Shown: positions 8,719 to 18,319 of the stretch, in pieces
Position numbering within the stretch: position 1 is the first letter of the stretch
Layout: each line of letters begins with the position of its first letter
Source of the DNA: an uncultured Bacteroidia bacterium
GTDB taxonomy: Bacteria > Bacteroidota > Bacteroidia > Bacteroidales > Prolixibacteraceae
Reading direction: 5' to 3'
Length of the DNA stretch: 55,795 bases
Assembly: GCA_903907075.1 (NCBI GenBank)
Contig: CAIVMQ010000119.1
Location: 1 to 55,795, forward strand
Position numbers and translations under genes: made by a program
Notes under the pieces: model-generated
The model's database searches: none
Seen by the model: only the letters and a program-made list of their open reading frames with translations
Told to the model about the DNA's origin: nothing

Positions 8719-9111
8719 ATGAACGTAAATGACAAATTATCAATTCTTTTAGTTGAAGATAATGATCTAAACCAAAAGTTGATGCAATTAACTTTAGCTC
8801 GATTTAACTATACAGTTACAATAGCCTCAAATGGTATAGAAGGATTTGAAAAATTTAAAAGTCAAAAATTTGATTTGATTTTAATGGATATTATGATGCC
8901 CATTATGGATGGGTTTGAATCTACAAAATTAATAAGAGCTTATGAAAATAAAAATACAATAGTGCCTCATATTCCAATCATAGCTTTTACGGCTAATACA
9001 ATAAATATTGATCGGCAAATGTGTATGAATTCTGGTATGGATGATATTATTGATAAGCCGTTTGATATAATTAAGTTTAAAGAAATAATAACCAGATTAT
9101 CAAATGGTTAA
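8719..9111 (+). CDS. single-domain response regulator (receiver)
   Basis: A stand-alone CheY-like receiver of 130 aa from this start. It has the acidic pair ED, the phosphoacceptor Asp in LILMDIMMPIMDG, the conserved Thr in IIAFTA and the Lys in DIIDKPFD, so it should be phosphorylatable. There is no output domain and no adjacent kinase, so it probably takes phosphate from a hybrid kinase elsewhere. An earlier ATG at 8695 would add MNKKLSFK, but it lies within about 5 nt of the predicted transcription start. It is followed by ruvB. Confidence 0.88.
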   Translation: MNVNDKLSILLVEDNDLNQKLMQLTLARFNYTVTIASNGIEGFEKFKSQKFDLILMDIMMPIMDGFESTKLIRAYENKNTIVPHIPIIAFTANTINIDRQMCMNSGMDDIIDKPFDIIKFKEIITRLSNG

Positions 9112-9158
9112 GTTTATGATTTTGAACTTAATTTTTGCACATTAAGTCTATTAAACCT

Positions 9159-10184
9159 ATGGATGATTTTATTGATTTACGTGGAAATAGTGCTGAAAAT
9201 ATTGATTATGAGTTTGACAATAAACTTAGACCTCTTAGATTCAGTGATTTTAGTGGGCAAAATAAAATAGTTGAAAATTTAAAAATATTTGTTCAAGCTG
9301 CTGTTATGCGGGGTGAATCGCTTGATCATGTTCTTTTACATGGACCTCCTGGATTGGGTAAGACTACTTTATCAAATATTATAGCTAATGAATTGGGTGT
9401 AAATCTTAAGTTAACCTCAGGACCTGTTTTGGATAAACCAGGTGATTTAGCTGGGGTGCTTACTAATCTTGAGAATAATGATGTACTTTTTATAGATGAA
9501 ATTCACAGATTAAGTCCTGTTGTTGAAGAGTATCTTTACTCGGCAATGGAAGATTATAGGATAGATATTATGATTGATAAGGGTCCAAGTGCCCGTTCAA
9601 TTCAACTCGATCTTAACCATTTTACATTAATTGGTGCCACCACTAGAAGCGGATTACTTACTGCTCCTCTGAGAGCAAGATTTGGAATTAATTGTCACTT
9701 GGAATATTATGATATTGATGTTTTAACAGCAATTGTAAAAAGATCAGCAAAAATTTTGGATATTCAAATTTATCAGGATGCTGCATTAGAAATTGCACGA
9801 AGAAGTCGAGGTACTCCTCGTATTGTTAATGCATTGTTACGTAGGGTAAGGGATTTTGCAATGGTGAAGGGAAATGGAGAGATTGATATTGAGATAACCA
9901 AATATTCTTTAGAGGCATTGAATATTGATAAATATGGTCTTGATGAAATGGATAACCGTATTTTAAGTACGATTATCGATAAATTTAAGGGTGGTCCTAT
10001 AGGTATAACAACTATTTCGACTGCTGTTGGAGAAGATGCCGGAACAATTGAGGAAGTTTACGAACCATTTTTAATTAAGGAGGGATTTTTAAAACGGACT
10101 CCACGCGGCCGGGAGGCGACAGAATTGGCGTATACTCACTTAGGACGAGAACATTTTAGATCAAATGAAAGGACGCTATTTTAA
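9159..10184 (+). CDS. ruvB: Holliday junction DNA helicase RuvB
   Basis: AAA+ motor that drives branch migration with RuvA. From the ATG at 9159 the protein is 341 aa, the usual size, with [12 protein letters not shown] at the N-terminus, Walker A GPPGLGKT (62-69), Walker [10 protein letters not shown], sensor [18 protein letters not shown], and the C-terminal winged-helix segment ([13 protein letters not shown]). An in-frame TTG at 9135 would add eight residues that the family does not need. It is separated from the upstream receiver gene by 47 bp and is probably cotranscribed. Confidence 0.96.
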   Translation: MDDFIDLRGNSAENIDYEFDNKLRPLRFSDFSGQNKIVENLKIFVQAAVMRGESLDHVLLHGPPGLGKTTLSNIIANELGVNLKLTSGPVLDKPGDLAGVLTNLENNDVLFIDEIHRLSPVVEEYLYSAMEDYRIDIMIDKGPSARSIQLDLNHFTLIGATTRSGLLTAPLRARFGINCHLEYYDIDVLTAIVKRSAKILDIQIYQDAALEIARRSRGTPRIVNALLRRVRDFAMVKGNGEIDIEITKYSLEALNIDKYGLDEMDNRILSTIIDKFKGGPIGITTISTAVGEDAGTIEEVYEPFLIKEGFLKRTPRGREATELAYTHLGREHFRSNERTLF

Positions 10185-10187
10185 TTG

Positions 10188-11261
10188 TTATTTTTTAACT
10201 AATTCTATTTCAAATAGTTTAGGCCAAAGTTTTCCAGTTACGTAAATTTTATTTTTTGCATTGTCAAAAGCAATACCATTTAATACATCAATAGTTGATC
10301 TGGAGTTAAGAAGCGTTGAAGGTAAAAGTCCTGTAAGGTCAATTTCAGCAATGATTTTTCCTGTTTCAGAATCAATTTTAACAAGTGTGTCAGTTGTCCA
10401 TAAATTGGCCCAAATTTGTCCATTAATGAATTCCAGTTCGTTTAAATTTGTTACTACACCGCGATTATTGCAAACCTGAATTTTTTTGATCTCTTTAAAT
10501 GATTCTGGATCGATAAAATAAATAAATTCTGAACCATCTGACATAATTAATGATTTTCCATCATTTGTTAATCCCCATCCTTGTTCATATTTATAGTTCC
10601 AGGTTTTAATCATTTCAAAAGTTTCAGCATCTCGTACAAAACCAATCTGGGATTTATAGGTGAGTTGGTATAATTTACCATTTAAAATTGTAATTCCTTC
10701 TCCAAAGTAGTTTGAATCTAGTTTAATTTCTTTGATAATTTTAGCCGTTGAAAGATCTATTTTATAGATTGCCGAGCTCCCTTCTTGCCCCGTTCCTTCA
10801 TATAGAAATCCGTTTTTAATTTCTAATCCTTCTGTAAAGTGCTCAATATTATGTGGATATGTGTTAATTATTCTATAGTTATATTTTTCAGGAATTAAAT
10901 TGGAGAGCAGGAGGAAATCGGAAAAATTTTCTCCTGTACTGCCTTCACTTGTTGTTGCAATAGCTTTTAGAAAGTGAGTGCCAACTTTGAGTTTATCGGT
11001 CTGGATATTAAAAATAAAATCTGCTTTATCACTATTTAGTACTAATTTTCCATCAAAAAAGAGTTCCGTATTGCGGAATGTACCCTGTTTTATTTTGGTT
11101 TTAATGGTTAGTGAAATTTCGTCTCCTGTATGGAAAGGGCCCTTCGTGGTTAAATTTATTGAGGTAACAGGGGGTCTAACTCTTTTGGATGACTGTGCAC
11201 AGTTAAGCATTACAAAAATTGGCAGAAAAGTAAAGAGAAGAATAATGGTAACCTGTTTCAT
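10188..11261 (-). CDS. glutaminyl-peptide cyclotransferase, lipoprotein
   Basis: Probable glutamine cyclotransferase that converts N-terminal Gln to pyroglutamate in the periplasm or on the outer membrane. The 357-aa protein has a lipoprotein signal peptide ending in VMLNC (Cys21), a roughly 80-residue Ig-like linker, and then a beta-propeller with the family's segments EHFTEGLEI, YEGTGQEGSS, GEGITILNGKLYQLTYK, WGLTNDGKSLIMSDGS and NELEFINGQIWANLW. This matches bacterial/plant-type glutaminyl cyclases. It is convergent with ruvB, only 3 bp from its stop, and appears monocistronic. Confidence 0.88.
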   Translation of the reverse strand: MKQVTIILLFTFLPIFVMLNCAQSSKRVRPPVTSINLTTKGPFHTGDEISLTIKTKIKQGTFRNTELFFDGKLVLNSDKADFIFNIQTDKLKVGTHFLKAIATTSEGSTGENFSDFLLLSNLIPEKYNYRIINTYPHNIEHFTEGLEIKNGFLYEGTGQEGSSAIYKIDLSTAKIIKEIKLDSNYFGEGITILNGKLYQLTYKSQIGFVRDAETFEMIKTWNYKYEQGWGLTNDGKSLIMSDGSEFIYFIDPESFKEIKKIQVCNNRGVVTNLNELEFINGQIWANLWTTDTLVKIDSETGKIIAEIDLTGLLPSTLLNSRSTIDVLNGIAFDNAKNKIYVTGKLWPKLFEIELVKK

Positions 11262-11417
11262 AATTTAAAGTATCTGTTTTCTGACAAAAATTAGAGCGGT
11301 GAAATTAATAAAAAAACGACCCTGCTATTCATATGCTTATTAATTTTATTGAGAATTTATCTAATGATGGGTTACAGATAACATTTTAGAAAAGGTTATC
11401 CGATTAACCTAAAGCAT

Positions 11418-11425
11418 TATATTTG
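11418..11425 (+). promoter_or_regulatory. candidate -7 box of the flippase gene
   Basis: TATATTTG matches TAnnTTTG and lies 26 bp before the TTG start codon of the flippase gene. No clear -33 TTTG was found. The intergenic stretch 11262-11451 holds no other recognisable element. Confidence 0.35.
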
Positions 11426-11451
11426 TATCTTACTTTAAGATAGGATTTACT

Positions 11452-12951
11452 TTGAGTGTATTTAAGAAACTTGCCAGTGAAACAGTTATTTATGGTGTAC
11501 CAAGTATTATTGGTAGATTTTTAAATTGGTGGTTAACACCTCTTTATGCATGGATGTTTTTACCGGATGAGTTTGGTATTTTAAGTAATATTCTTGCCTA
11601 TGTTGCTTTTATTCAGGTATTTCTTACCTATGGCATGGAGACATCTTATTTCAGATTTGCCGGCAGAAGTGAAGTTCCTGAAAAGGTTTATACAACAACA
11701 ATTGTCTCATTGGGTTTTACTTCGATACTCTTTATTGGATTTGTAGTGGGTTTTACTCCGGCTATATCGAGCTGGATTAGCTACGAAGGGCACCAGAATT
11801 ATATCCTTTGGATGGGATTAACTGTAGCTCTTGATGCTTTATCTGCGATCCCATTTGCTAAGCTTCGATTAGAATCACGACCTGTACGGTTTGCCATTTT
11901 CAAAACAGTAAACATAGCCTTAAGTATTTTCTTAAATATTTTTTGGATATACCTATGCCCTAAGATATTACAATCAAATCCAAATTCTGTAATTGGTTTA
12001 ATTTATGATCCTAAAATTGGAATAGGATATGCTTTCTTATCTTATTTGATTGCCTCTGTGGTTACTTTAATCTTATTTCTACCGGATCTTAAATTACGTA
12101 TGTCAAATTTTGATTGGTCCCTTCTTAAAAAGATGCTAACGTATGGATGGCCAATATTAGTAATTGGAGTTGCCGGAATGGTAAATTTAAATATTGATAA
12201 AATAGTGTTACCTAAACTACTCACAAAATCTGCAAATCCCATCTTTGAATTGGGTGTGTATTCAGCGAGTGGTAAGCTTGCTATTCTTATGGCTCTTTTT
12301 ATTCAGGCTTTCCGCTTCTCTTTTGAGCCGTTTTTATTTTCTCATTATAAAAATGAAGAATCAAAAGTTGTTTACTCGGTTATTATGAAATATTTTGTCA
12401 TTCTTGGTCTTCTGATCTTTTTAGGGGTTATGTTTTACATGGATATTTTTAAATTTTTTATTGGCTCATCAACATCGGGTTATCATCAGGGGATAAAGGT
12501 GGTCCCATGGCTACTTATGGGAAATCTGTTTCTAGGGATCTTTTATACCCAATCTTTATGGTATAAATTAACGGATAAGACCCATTTCGGGGCCCGATTT
12601 GCTATTATTGGTGCTATAATAACCATTGTACTGAACATTATTTTAATTCCTGTTTTTGGATTTATGGCGTGTGGATATGCATTCTTTGTTGCATCTTTAG
12701 TTATGACTGTTTCCTCTTATTTTGTTGGTCAGAAATACTTTCCTGTAAAGTATGATTTAAAACGGATGGGAATCTATCTGTTGACTTCGGTGGTCCTATA
12801 TTTGATTGAAGTCGTTGTGGTTATAGGAGATAAATTCTTGAAAATAGGATTTAATACCATTTTGCTCTTCCTTTTTCTTTTTATTGTTTGGCATTTTGAA
12901 CAAGGTGATTTGAGACGATTATTTGTAGTTAATAACAGTCAAAAGAATTGA
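11452..12951 (+). CDS. Wzx-like oligosaccharide flippase (MOP superfamily)
   Basis: Multi-pass inner-membrane protein, 499 aa, with about 14 hydrophobic segments and the family-typical N-terminus (KKLASETVIYGVPSIIGRFL). Such proteins translocate undecaprenyl-linked oligosaccharide units; the substrate cannot be read from sequence. The start is a TTG; no better ATG is present and the family alignment begins right there. In the flippase-dut-TPR-DUF4292-EnvC arrangement that I recall from Bacteroidales genomes this gene usually comes first. It is therefore a core gene rather than part of a variable capsule locus. Confidence 0.85.
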   Translation: MSVFKKLASETVIYGVPSIIGRFLNWWLTPLYAWMFLPDEFGILSNILAYVAFIQVFLTYGMETSYFRFAGRSEVPEKVYTTTIVSLGFTSILFIGFVVGFTPAISSWISYEGHQNYILWMGLTVALDALSAIPFAKLRLESRPVRFAIFKTVNIALSIFLNIFWIYLCPKILQSNPNSVIGLIYDPKIGIGYAFLSYLIASVVTLILFLPDLKLRMSNFDWSLLKKMLTYGWPILVIGVAGMVNLNIDKIVLPKLLTKSANPIFELGVYSASGKLAILMALFIQAFRFSFEPFLFSHYKNEESKVVYSVIMKYFVILGLLIFLGVMFYMDIFKFFIGSSTSGYHQGIKVVPWLLMGNLFLGIFYTQSLWYKLTDKTHFGARFAIIGAIITIVLNIILIPVFGFMACGYAFFVASLVMTVSSYFVGQKYFPVKYDLKRMGIYLLTSVVLYLIEVVVVIGDKFLKIGFNTILLFLFLFIVWHFEQGDLRRLFVVNNSQKN

Positions 12952-13089
12952 TCTGAAGAGATTAAAATTCTTTAGTATCTTCGCATATTGAAAGAATTAA
13001 GTTAAAATAGGTTTAATTGTCTGGTTTCCTATTTCAATTGAAGGTTACCAATTTCTTTGAATGTATCACGTTTTAAAATTAAGGTTAAG

Positions 13090-13524
13090 ATGAGATTAAA
13101 GGTTGTTAATAAATCATCAAACGATTTACCTGAATACGGTACTCAGCATGCTGCCGGTATGGATTTACGGGCAAATCTATCACAAGAGATTACTATTGCA
13201 CCTATGGAGCGAAAATTAATACCGACAGGATTATTTATCGAGCTTCCGGTCGGGTATGAGGCGCAAGTTAGGCCCAGAAGCGGTTTGGCCTTAAAAAAAG
13301 GGATAACAGTACTTAATTCACCTGGAACAATAGATGCTGATTATCGTGGTGAGATTATGGTAATTCTTATTAACCTCTCTGCTGAAAATTTTGTTATCCA
13401 GCATGGTGAGCGGATTGCACAAATGGTTGTTGCTGCTCACGAAACAGTTAATTGGGAGAGTGTCGATATTTTGGAAGATAGCTCAAGAGGTGAAGGGGGA
13501 TTTGGACATACTGGAAAGCATTAA
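13090..13524 (+). CDS. dut: deoxyuridine 5'-triphosphate nucleotidohydrolase
   Basis: Hydrolyses dUTP to dUMP and pyrophosphate. From the ATG at 13090 the protein is 144 aa and holds all five dUTPase motifs: AAGMDLRA, the substrate motif [24 protein letters not shown], the GERIAQM segment and the C-terminal [10 protein letters not shown]. An in-frame TTG at 13057 would add 11 residues without homology, so the ATG is preferred. A TATCTTCG at 12976-12983 resembles the -7 box with one mismatch. Confidence 0.95.
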   Translation: MRLKVVNKSSNDLPEYGTQHAAGMDLRANLSQEITIAPMERKLIPTGLFIELPVGYEAQVRPRSGLALKKGITVLNSPGTIDADYRGEIMVILINLSAENFVIQHGERIAQMVVAAHETVNWESVDILEDSSRGEGGFGHTGKH

Positions 13525-13562
13525 ATATTTGATTAAATTGTCGTTGGATTATATCTATTGGA

Positions 13563-15338
13563 ATGATAAGTAGAGAGAGATTAGTTAGGTTTTTTGTGAT
13601 TATTGGATGTTTAGTCGCTGTTTTTTCTTGTAAAGTTGCAAAGACTGCAATTCCATCGAGTCAAGCCAGTATTTCTCGGGATAGCTCAGAAGTTAAGTTA
13701 AGTGAGGATAATCGCAAAGAATTTGAATATCTTTATATTGAGGGGTTAAAACAAAAAACGCTCGGGAATTTTGATGATGCAATAAAGTTATTTTCCCGAT
13801 GTTTAGAGATCGATTCTCGCTCTTCTGCTACGCTTTATGAAATGGCTACTATTCATGTTTCTAAGGGTGATTTTCAAAGTTCGATGTTTCTTCTTGAAAA
13901 GGCTGTTTTGAATAATCCGGAGAACCAATATTACCGTCTTCTATTAATTAAAGTTTATCAGCAAAATAAATTATTTGAAAAGGCCGCACAAGAATATGAG
14001 GCTCTTTCCAGGTTGGTTCCCGATAATCCCGATTACCCCTTTTATCAAGCGACCTTACTTGGGATGTCTGGAAAGCTTGCAGAGGCGATGTCGTTATATA
14101 ATCGGTTAGAACAACAGAAAGGTTTCTCAGAGTCAATAGCCTTAGGAAGACAACAACTATATCTTCAACAAGAAAACAGAGTGGCGGCCTATACTGAGAT
14201 TGAGAAATTAATTCAACACAATCCGTCAGTTTCTAAATATTACGGTTTATTAGCAGATATGTATCTGACAGATAATAACTTAGACAAGGCGCTTGAAAAC
14301 TACAACAAGATTATCAGTATTGATCCCAATGATGGATTTGTTCACCTTTCTATGGCAGATTATTATCTGCAATTAAAGGATTCTGCCCAAGCATATGAAC
14401 ATATTATATTAGCCTTTAAGAACGTAGAGCTGGATTTTGAGACAAAAGCGCAGATGTATTATTTAATGTCAAAACCCGGCAGTACTAAAATTTCTGATCA
14501 ACAGCAGTTAGAATTGCTTCATATTTTAATTGATACTCATGTCAATGATGAACGGCCTCGTGCATTTCTGGTTGATTATTATCAAGGAGTGAAGAAACCT
14601 GATGAGGCGCGTAAGCAGATTAGGCTTGTAATTGAGATGAACAAGGAAAATTACCAGTATTGGGAGCGTTTATTATTGCTAAACAACGACTTACAAGACT
14701 GGTCTTCAATGGTTGATGATAGCAATAAGGCATTAGCTTATTTTGTGGATCAGCCGCTAGTTTATATTTTAAAATCAGTTGGACTTCTTCAGCAAAAGCG
14801 ATACACTGATTTACTGTCTGTGATAGATTCGGCTTCGGTACATGTAAAAAATGATCCTAAAATACTTTCTCAACTTTATACTTATCGTGCTGAGGCTTTT
14901 TATAATTTAAAACGATATGTGGAGGCTTATGATGTTTTTGATAAAGTTGTTGAGCTTGATCCGGAGAATTATATGGCCATGAATAATTACGCTTATTATT
15001 TATCAATCAAGGGTGAGCGATTAGCCGTTGCAGAGAAGTTAAGTGCTAAAGTTATTCAGGCAAATCCTGATAATTCGACCTATCTCGATACTTATGCATG
15101 GGTATTTTTTATGAAAAAGGATTTTCAACTTGCCAGATTCTATATGGAGACTGCACTTTCAAAGTCAACGGATGATAATGCTGTTCTAATAGAGCATTAT
15201 GGAGATATATTATATTATTTGAATGAAAAGGATAATGCACTTATCCAGTGGAAAAAATCGCTTGAAAAAGGGAATATTTCCAAGACTCTTAAGTTGAAAA
15301 TTGCTCAAAAGAGATACCTTGAAACAAAAGAAAACTAA
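13563..15338 (+). CDS. tetratricopeptide-repeat lipoprotein
   Basis: A 591-aa exported lipoprotein: the signal peptide ends at VAVFSC (Cys23) and the rest is an array of TPR helices, for example LGNFDDAIKLFSRCLEIDSRS and LDKALENYNKIISIDPND, with two more near the C-terminus. TPRs mediate protein binding, so a scaffold role at the cell envelope is likely; no enzyme motif is seen. It lies between dut and a LolB-like DUF4292 lipoprotein, four bases before the latter's ATG, suggesting joint function in envelope biogenesis. Confidence 0.8.
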   Translation: MISRERLVRFFVIIGCLVAVFSCKVAKTAIPSSQASISRDSSEVKLSEDNRKEFEYLYIEGLKQKTLGNFDDAIKLFSRCLEIDSRSSATLYEMATIHVSKGDFQSSMFLLEKAVLNNPENQYYRLLLIKVYQQNKLFEKAAQEYEALSRLVPDNPDYPFYQATLLGMSGKLAEAMSLYNRLEQQKGFSESIALGRQQLYLQQENRVAAYTEIEKLIQHNPSVSKYYGLLADMYLTDNNLDKALENYNKIISIDPNDGFVHLSMADYYLQLKDSAQAYEHIILAFKNVELDFETKAQMYYLMSKPGSTKISDQQQLELLHILIDTHVNDERPRAFLVDYYQGVKKPDEARKQIRLVIEMNKENYQYWERLLLLNNDLQDWSSMVDDSNKALAYFVDQPLVYILKSVGLLQQKRYTDLLSVIDSASVHVKNDPKILSQLYTYRAEAFYNLKRYVEAYDVFDKVVELDPENYMAMNNYAYYLSIKGERLAVAEKLSAKVIQANPDNSTYLDTYAWVFFMKKDFQLARFYMETALSKSTDDNAVLIEHYGDILYYLNEKDNALIQWKKSLEKGNISKTLKLKIAQKRYLETKEN

Positions 15339-15342
15339 TTTT

Positions 15343-16221
15343 ATGTTTAATTTTAAGCAGCTTATTTATTGCTTTTTAATTGCAATTATCTTTACATTTT
15401 TCTTTTCGGGATGCAAGCAAGTTCAAAAAATTGTTCTGCCTAAGCGGATCAAACATTATAGTGTAGAGAGAGTGATAAAATTAGTCAATGAGAAGTCGTT
15501 AAAATATGAGACCTTATCCGTTAAGAAAGCGACGATTTCGCTATCAAATGAAGGTAAAGTTACCTCTATTCGGGGATCTTATAAAATACGACGCGACAGT
15601 ATAATTCAGATTTATGCTCAAAAACTTGCTATACCGGTGGCGAAGCTTGAGATAAACACAGACTCCTTTCGATTGGTTAATTATATTGATCAGCAATTAT
15701 ATTTTGGCAAAAATAATTATCTGACAAAATTACTCGGATTTGATCTTGATTTTAAAATTATTCAGGCTTTGTTAAGTAATCAGATCTTCTCTTTTCGTCT
15801 GGATGCCAAGGAGAAAGATTTTAAGGATTTTGTCTGCGATATAGAGGATAATATGTATAAGATATCTTCCATTCGGGATCGTAAAGTAAAGCGATTTAAT
15901 AAAAATGAGGCGAAGCTTGAGAGATATCGTAATCGGCTGGAGATTGGACAATTAATAAAGCAAGATATTTATATTGATACCGATTCTTTTGTAGTTAAGA
16001 AGATGGTTCTTTATGATTTGGAAAATAATAATGGGGTTAGATTGGAGTTTTCCAAATTTGAAAAGGTAACGGAACAGTGGTTTCCCGGATTAATTGAGAT
16101 CTCACTTCTTGGACAGAAAAAGATTGATTTGACAATAGAATTATCTAAGATAAGTCTGGATGATGAAAAGAATTATCTTTTTACTGTTTCTCCAAAGTAT
16201 TCAAGGAAATTTGTTGATTAG
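15343..16221 (+). CDS. DUF4292 lipoprotein (LolB-like fold suspected)
   Basis: A 293-aa lipoprotein whose signal peptide ends in FFFSGC. Its body (IRGSYKIRRDSIIQIYAQKLAIPVAKLEI onwards) resembles the DUF4292 family of Bacteroidota, which looks like a LolA/LolB-type lipid- or lipoprotein-binding half-barrel; that functional link is an inference. The ATG at 15343 comes four bases after the TPR gene's stop; a TTG at 15301 lies inside that gene and would spoil the signal peptide. Its neighbours (TPR lipoprotein, EnvC-like) are envelope proteins. Confidence 0.75.
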   Translation: MFNFKQLIYCFLIAIIFTFFFSGCKQVQKIVLPKRIKHYSVERVIKLVNEKSLKYETLSVKKATISLSNEGKVTSIRGSYKIRRDSIIQIYAQKLAIPVAKLEINTDSFRLVNYIDQQLYFGKNNYLTKLLGFDLDFKIIQALLSNQIFSFRLDAKEKDFKDFVCDIEDNMYKISSIRDRKVKRFNKNEAKLERYRNRLEIGQLIKQDIYIDTDSFVVKKMVLYDLENNNGVRLEFSKFEKVTEQWFPGLIEISLLGQKKIDLTIELSKISLDDEKNYLFTVSPKYSRKFVD

Positions 16222-16250
16222 TTAATTTTTTATTTTAGAATTTAGTGTTG

Positions 16251-17471
16251 ATGGGTGATCCAATCCACAAGGTTATTAGCGTTATTTTTTTCCCCTTTTT
16301 GATGTTTATTGCGGTGAATCTCTCAGGACAATCACTCGAAGAACTCCGAAAGAGCAAGGAGAAGACTGCCTTAGAAATTGAATATATTAACAGTTTATTA
16401 AAGGAAACTAATAGTAAATCCAAGGCTTCCTTAAATAGACTTTCGGTACTTGAGAAACAGATTAGACTTCAGGATGCTTTGATTAATCACATTACAAGTG
16501 AGATTGGGTATCTTGATTCTTCTATTCATAAAAATTCAACCCGAATTGATTCCTTAAGTAATGACCTACAATCGGTAAGGATCAAATATGCCTCTATGAT
16601 TAAGTATGCAGAAAGGAATCAGGATAATAGTAATCAAATGTTTTTTTTGCTCTCTTCAAAGGATTTTAATCAAGCTTATAAGCGTTTTATTTATCTAAAA
16701 GAGTATGCAGATTATAGAAGAAAACAAGCTCAGAAGATAGCAGAAATTAAGGGTTCAATTGTTACGCAGTTAACGGCGTTTAGTAAGCAGAAGGAAGAGA
16801 AGCATCAACTTTTGGTTACTAAGGTTAATCAGATAAAAATTGTTGAGCGTCAAAAGAAGCAGCAAAAGGACGTATATTCTGAGTTGCATAAGAAGGAGAA
16901 GGATTTAAGTAAAAAGCTTGATAATCAGCGTAAAGCGGAGCTAAGACTTGAACAAGAGATCGAACGAGTCATCTCTGACGAAGCATCTAAGGTTACGCGT
17001 AAATCAAATAATCAGAAGACTTTATCCTTAACATCTGATGAGAAGGCACTTTCTGGAGATTTTTCTAATAATAGGGGTAAATTCCCTTGGCCTGTACTGC
17101 GTGGATTGATAACGGATCATTTTGGTGAACATCCCCATGCTGTTTTAAAGTATGTTGTAGTTCGTAATGCCGGAATCGATATCACCACACAAGCCAATGC
17201 AAAGGTACGTTCCATATTCAAAGGAGAAGTAACAAAAATAGTCGCTATTCCAGGTGGTAATATTGCTGTAATTATAAGGCATGGTAATTACCTTAGCGTC
17301 TATTCAAACCTAAGTGAGGTTTTTGTCAAGGCAGGAGAACAGGTTGAGAGTAAGGAGGAGATAGGGACTGTTTTTACCGACAAGGGGGATGAAAATAAAA
17401 CAGTACTCAAATTTCAACTTTGGCGTGAAAATACCAAGCTTGATCCCGAGGAATGGCTTAAGCGAATGTAA
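16251..17471 (+). CDS. EnvC-like murein hydrolase activator with degenerate LytM domain
   Basis: A 406-aa exported protein: signal peptide ending near LSGQ, then about 230 residues of coiled coil (SLEELRKSKEKTALEIEYI..., RLEQEIERVISDEAS), and a C-terminal LytM/M23 domain. The zinc ligands are mostly lost: NAGID replaces HxGxD, YSNL replaces HxH and KFQLW replaces HFE. This is the pattern of EnvC, which activates cell-division amidases instead of cutting peptidoglycan itself. GTG (16245) and TTG (16248) are alternative starts; the ATG is chosen. It ends the dut gene cluster. Confidence 0.85.
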   Translation: MGDPIHKVISVIFFPFLMFIAVNLSGQSLEELRKSKEKTALEIEYINSLLKETNSKSKASLNRLSVLEKQIRLQDALINHITSEIGYLDSSIHKNSTRIDSLSNDLQSVRIKYASMIKYAERNQDNSNQMFFLLSSKDFNQAYKRFIYLKEYADYRRKQAQKIAEIKGSIVTQLTAFSKQKEEKHQLLVTKVNQIKIVERQKKQQKDVYSELHKKEKDLSKKLDNQRKAELRLEQEIERVISDEASKVTRKSNNQKTLSLTSDEKALSGDFSNNRGKFPWPVLRGLITDHFGEHPHAVLKYVVVRNAGIDITTQANAKVRSIFKGEVTKIVAIPGGNIAVIIRHGNYLSVYSNLSEVFVKAGEQVESKEEIGTVFTDKGDENKTVLKFQLWRENTKLDPEEWLKRM

Positions 17472-17479
17472 TTTCGCAG

Positions 17480-18190
17480 TTAACTTCTAGCATTAGTCAG
17501 ATTTGCAATTTTTGTTAGCCCCTGAATATTGATGATTTTTATTTTTCTCCCTTGTAACTCAATGAGGTTATCGTGTCTAAACTCTGAGAGTAGCCTGATT
17601 ATTGATTCCGTAGCTGTTCCAACTGTATTGGCTAATTCCTCCCTTGTAAGCGAAATCTGAAGCGTTTTATCGGCATCCAGATCGAAGTTTTCTTTGAGGA
17701 GTAACAAGACCTCTGCGAGTCTTTCGCGGACTGTTTTCTGAGCAATATCTGTTATATACTCATTTGCTTCTTTAAGTTCTGCACAGATAATGCGAAGCAT
17801 CGTGAGTGAAAACGAGGAATTCTTTTCAATCAGATTTAACAATGTCTTATATGGGACATGGCATAATATAGCATCTTCGATAATTTCAGACGTTGTGCAG
17901 GCGGTTTCCTGGCTTAGGAGTGAGCGATAGGCAATAATGTCTCCCTTACGTGAAAACCGGATAATCTGCTCCTTGCCATCGATGCCAGTTTTATAAACTT
18001 TAACGATCCCTTTGATAATGCAGTAAAATCCAGTTAATCTGCTCCCTTCTTTATAAATTATACTCCCTTTTTTAAGTGAAGTACAGGTTTTTTCATAATT
18101 TAGACTGGTAAGTTCTTCTTCGCTTAGGGACCTAAAAAAACGAAATCCTGATAAGGTTATATCGTCCAGTGATTCAGTTAAATTCTTCAT
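17480..18190 (-). CDS. Crp/Fnr-family transcriptional regulator
   Basis: A 236-aa regulator with an N-terminal cyclic-nucleotide-binding-type domain (KGSIIYKEGSRLTGFYCIIKGIVKVYK...) and a C-terminal winged helix-turn-helix whose recognition region reads LTREELANTVGTATESIIRLLSEF. There is no Fnr-type N-terminal Cys cluster for an Fe-S centre, and the ligand is unknown. It is divergent from a YceI gene with 129 bp between them, so it may control that gene; I did not find a clear palindromic site there. Confidence 0.9.
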   Translation of the reverse strand: MKNLTESLDDITLSGFRFFRSLSEEELTSLNYEKTCTSLKKGSIIYKEGSRLTGFYCIIKGIVKVYKTGIDGKEQIIRFSRKGDIIAYRSLLSQETACTTSEIIEDAILCHVPYKTLLNLIEKNSSFSLTMLRIICAELKEANEYITDIAQKTVRERLAEVLLLLKENFDLDADKTLQISLTREELANTVGTATESIIRLLSEFRHDNLIELQGRKIKIINIQGLTKIANLTNARS

Positions 18191-18319
18191 AACTAATAAT
18201 TAAAGTTAGGAGATTTATGTTTTGTAAAGATACAATATAAATTTTAAAGTTAAATTTAGAATCTTTTTAAACAAATAGATATCCTTTATTGTTACTCATT
18301 AAATTAAAACAAAAAAATT

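Noticed and set aside
9135-9158. Upstream TTG start of ruvB
   Set aside because: It adds eight residues absent from the family; the ATG at 9159 gives the usual length.
18191-18319. CRP/FNR-type palindrome controlling the YceI gene
   Set aside because: No TGTGA-N6-TCACA or TTGAT-N4-ATCAA-like pair was found in the spacer.
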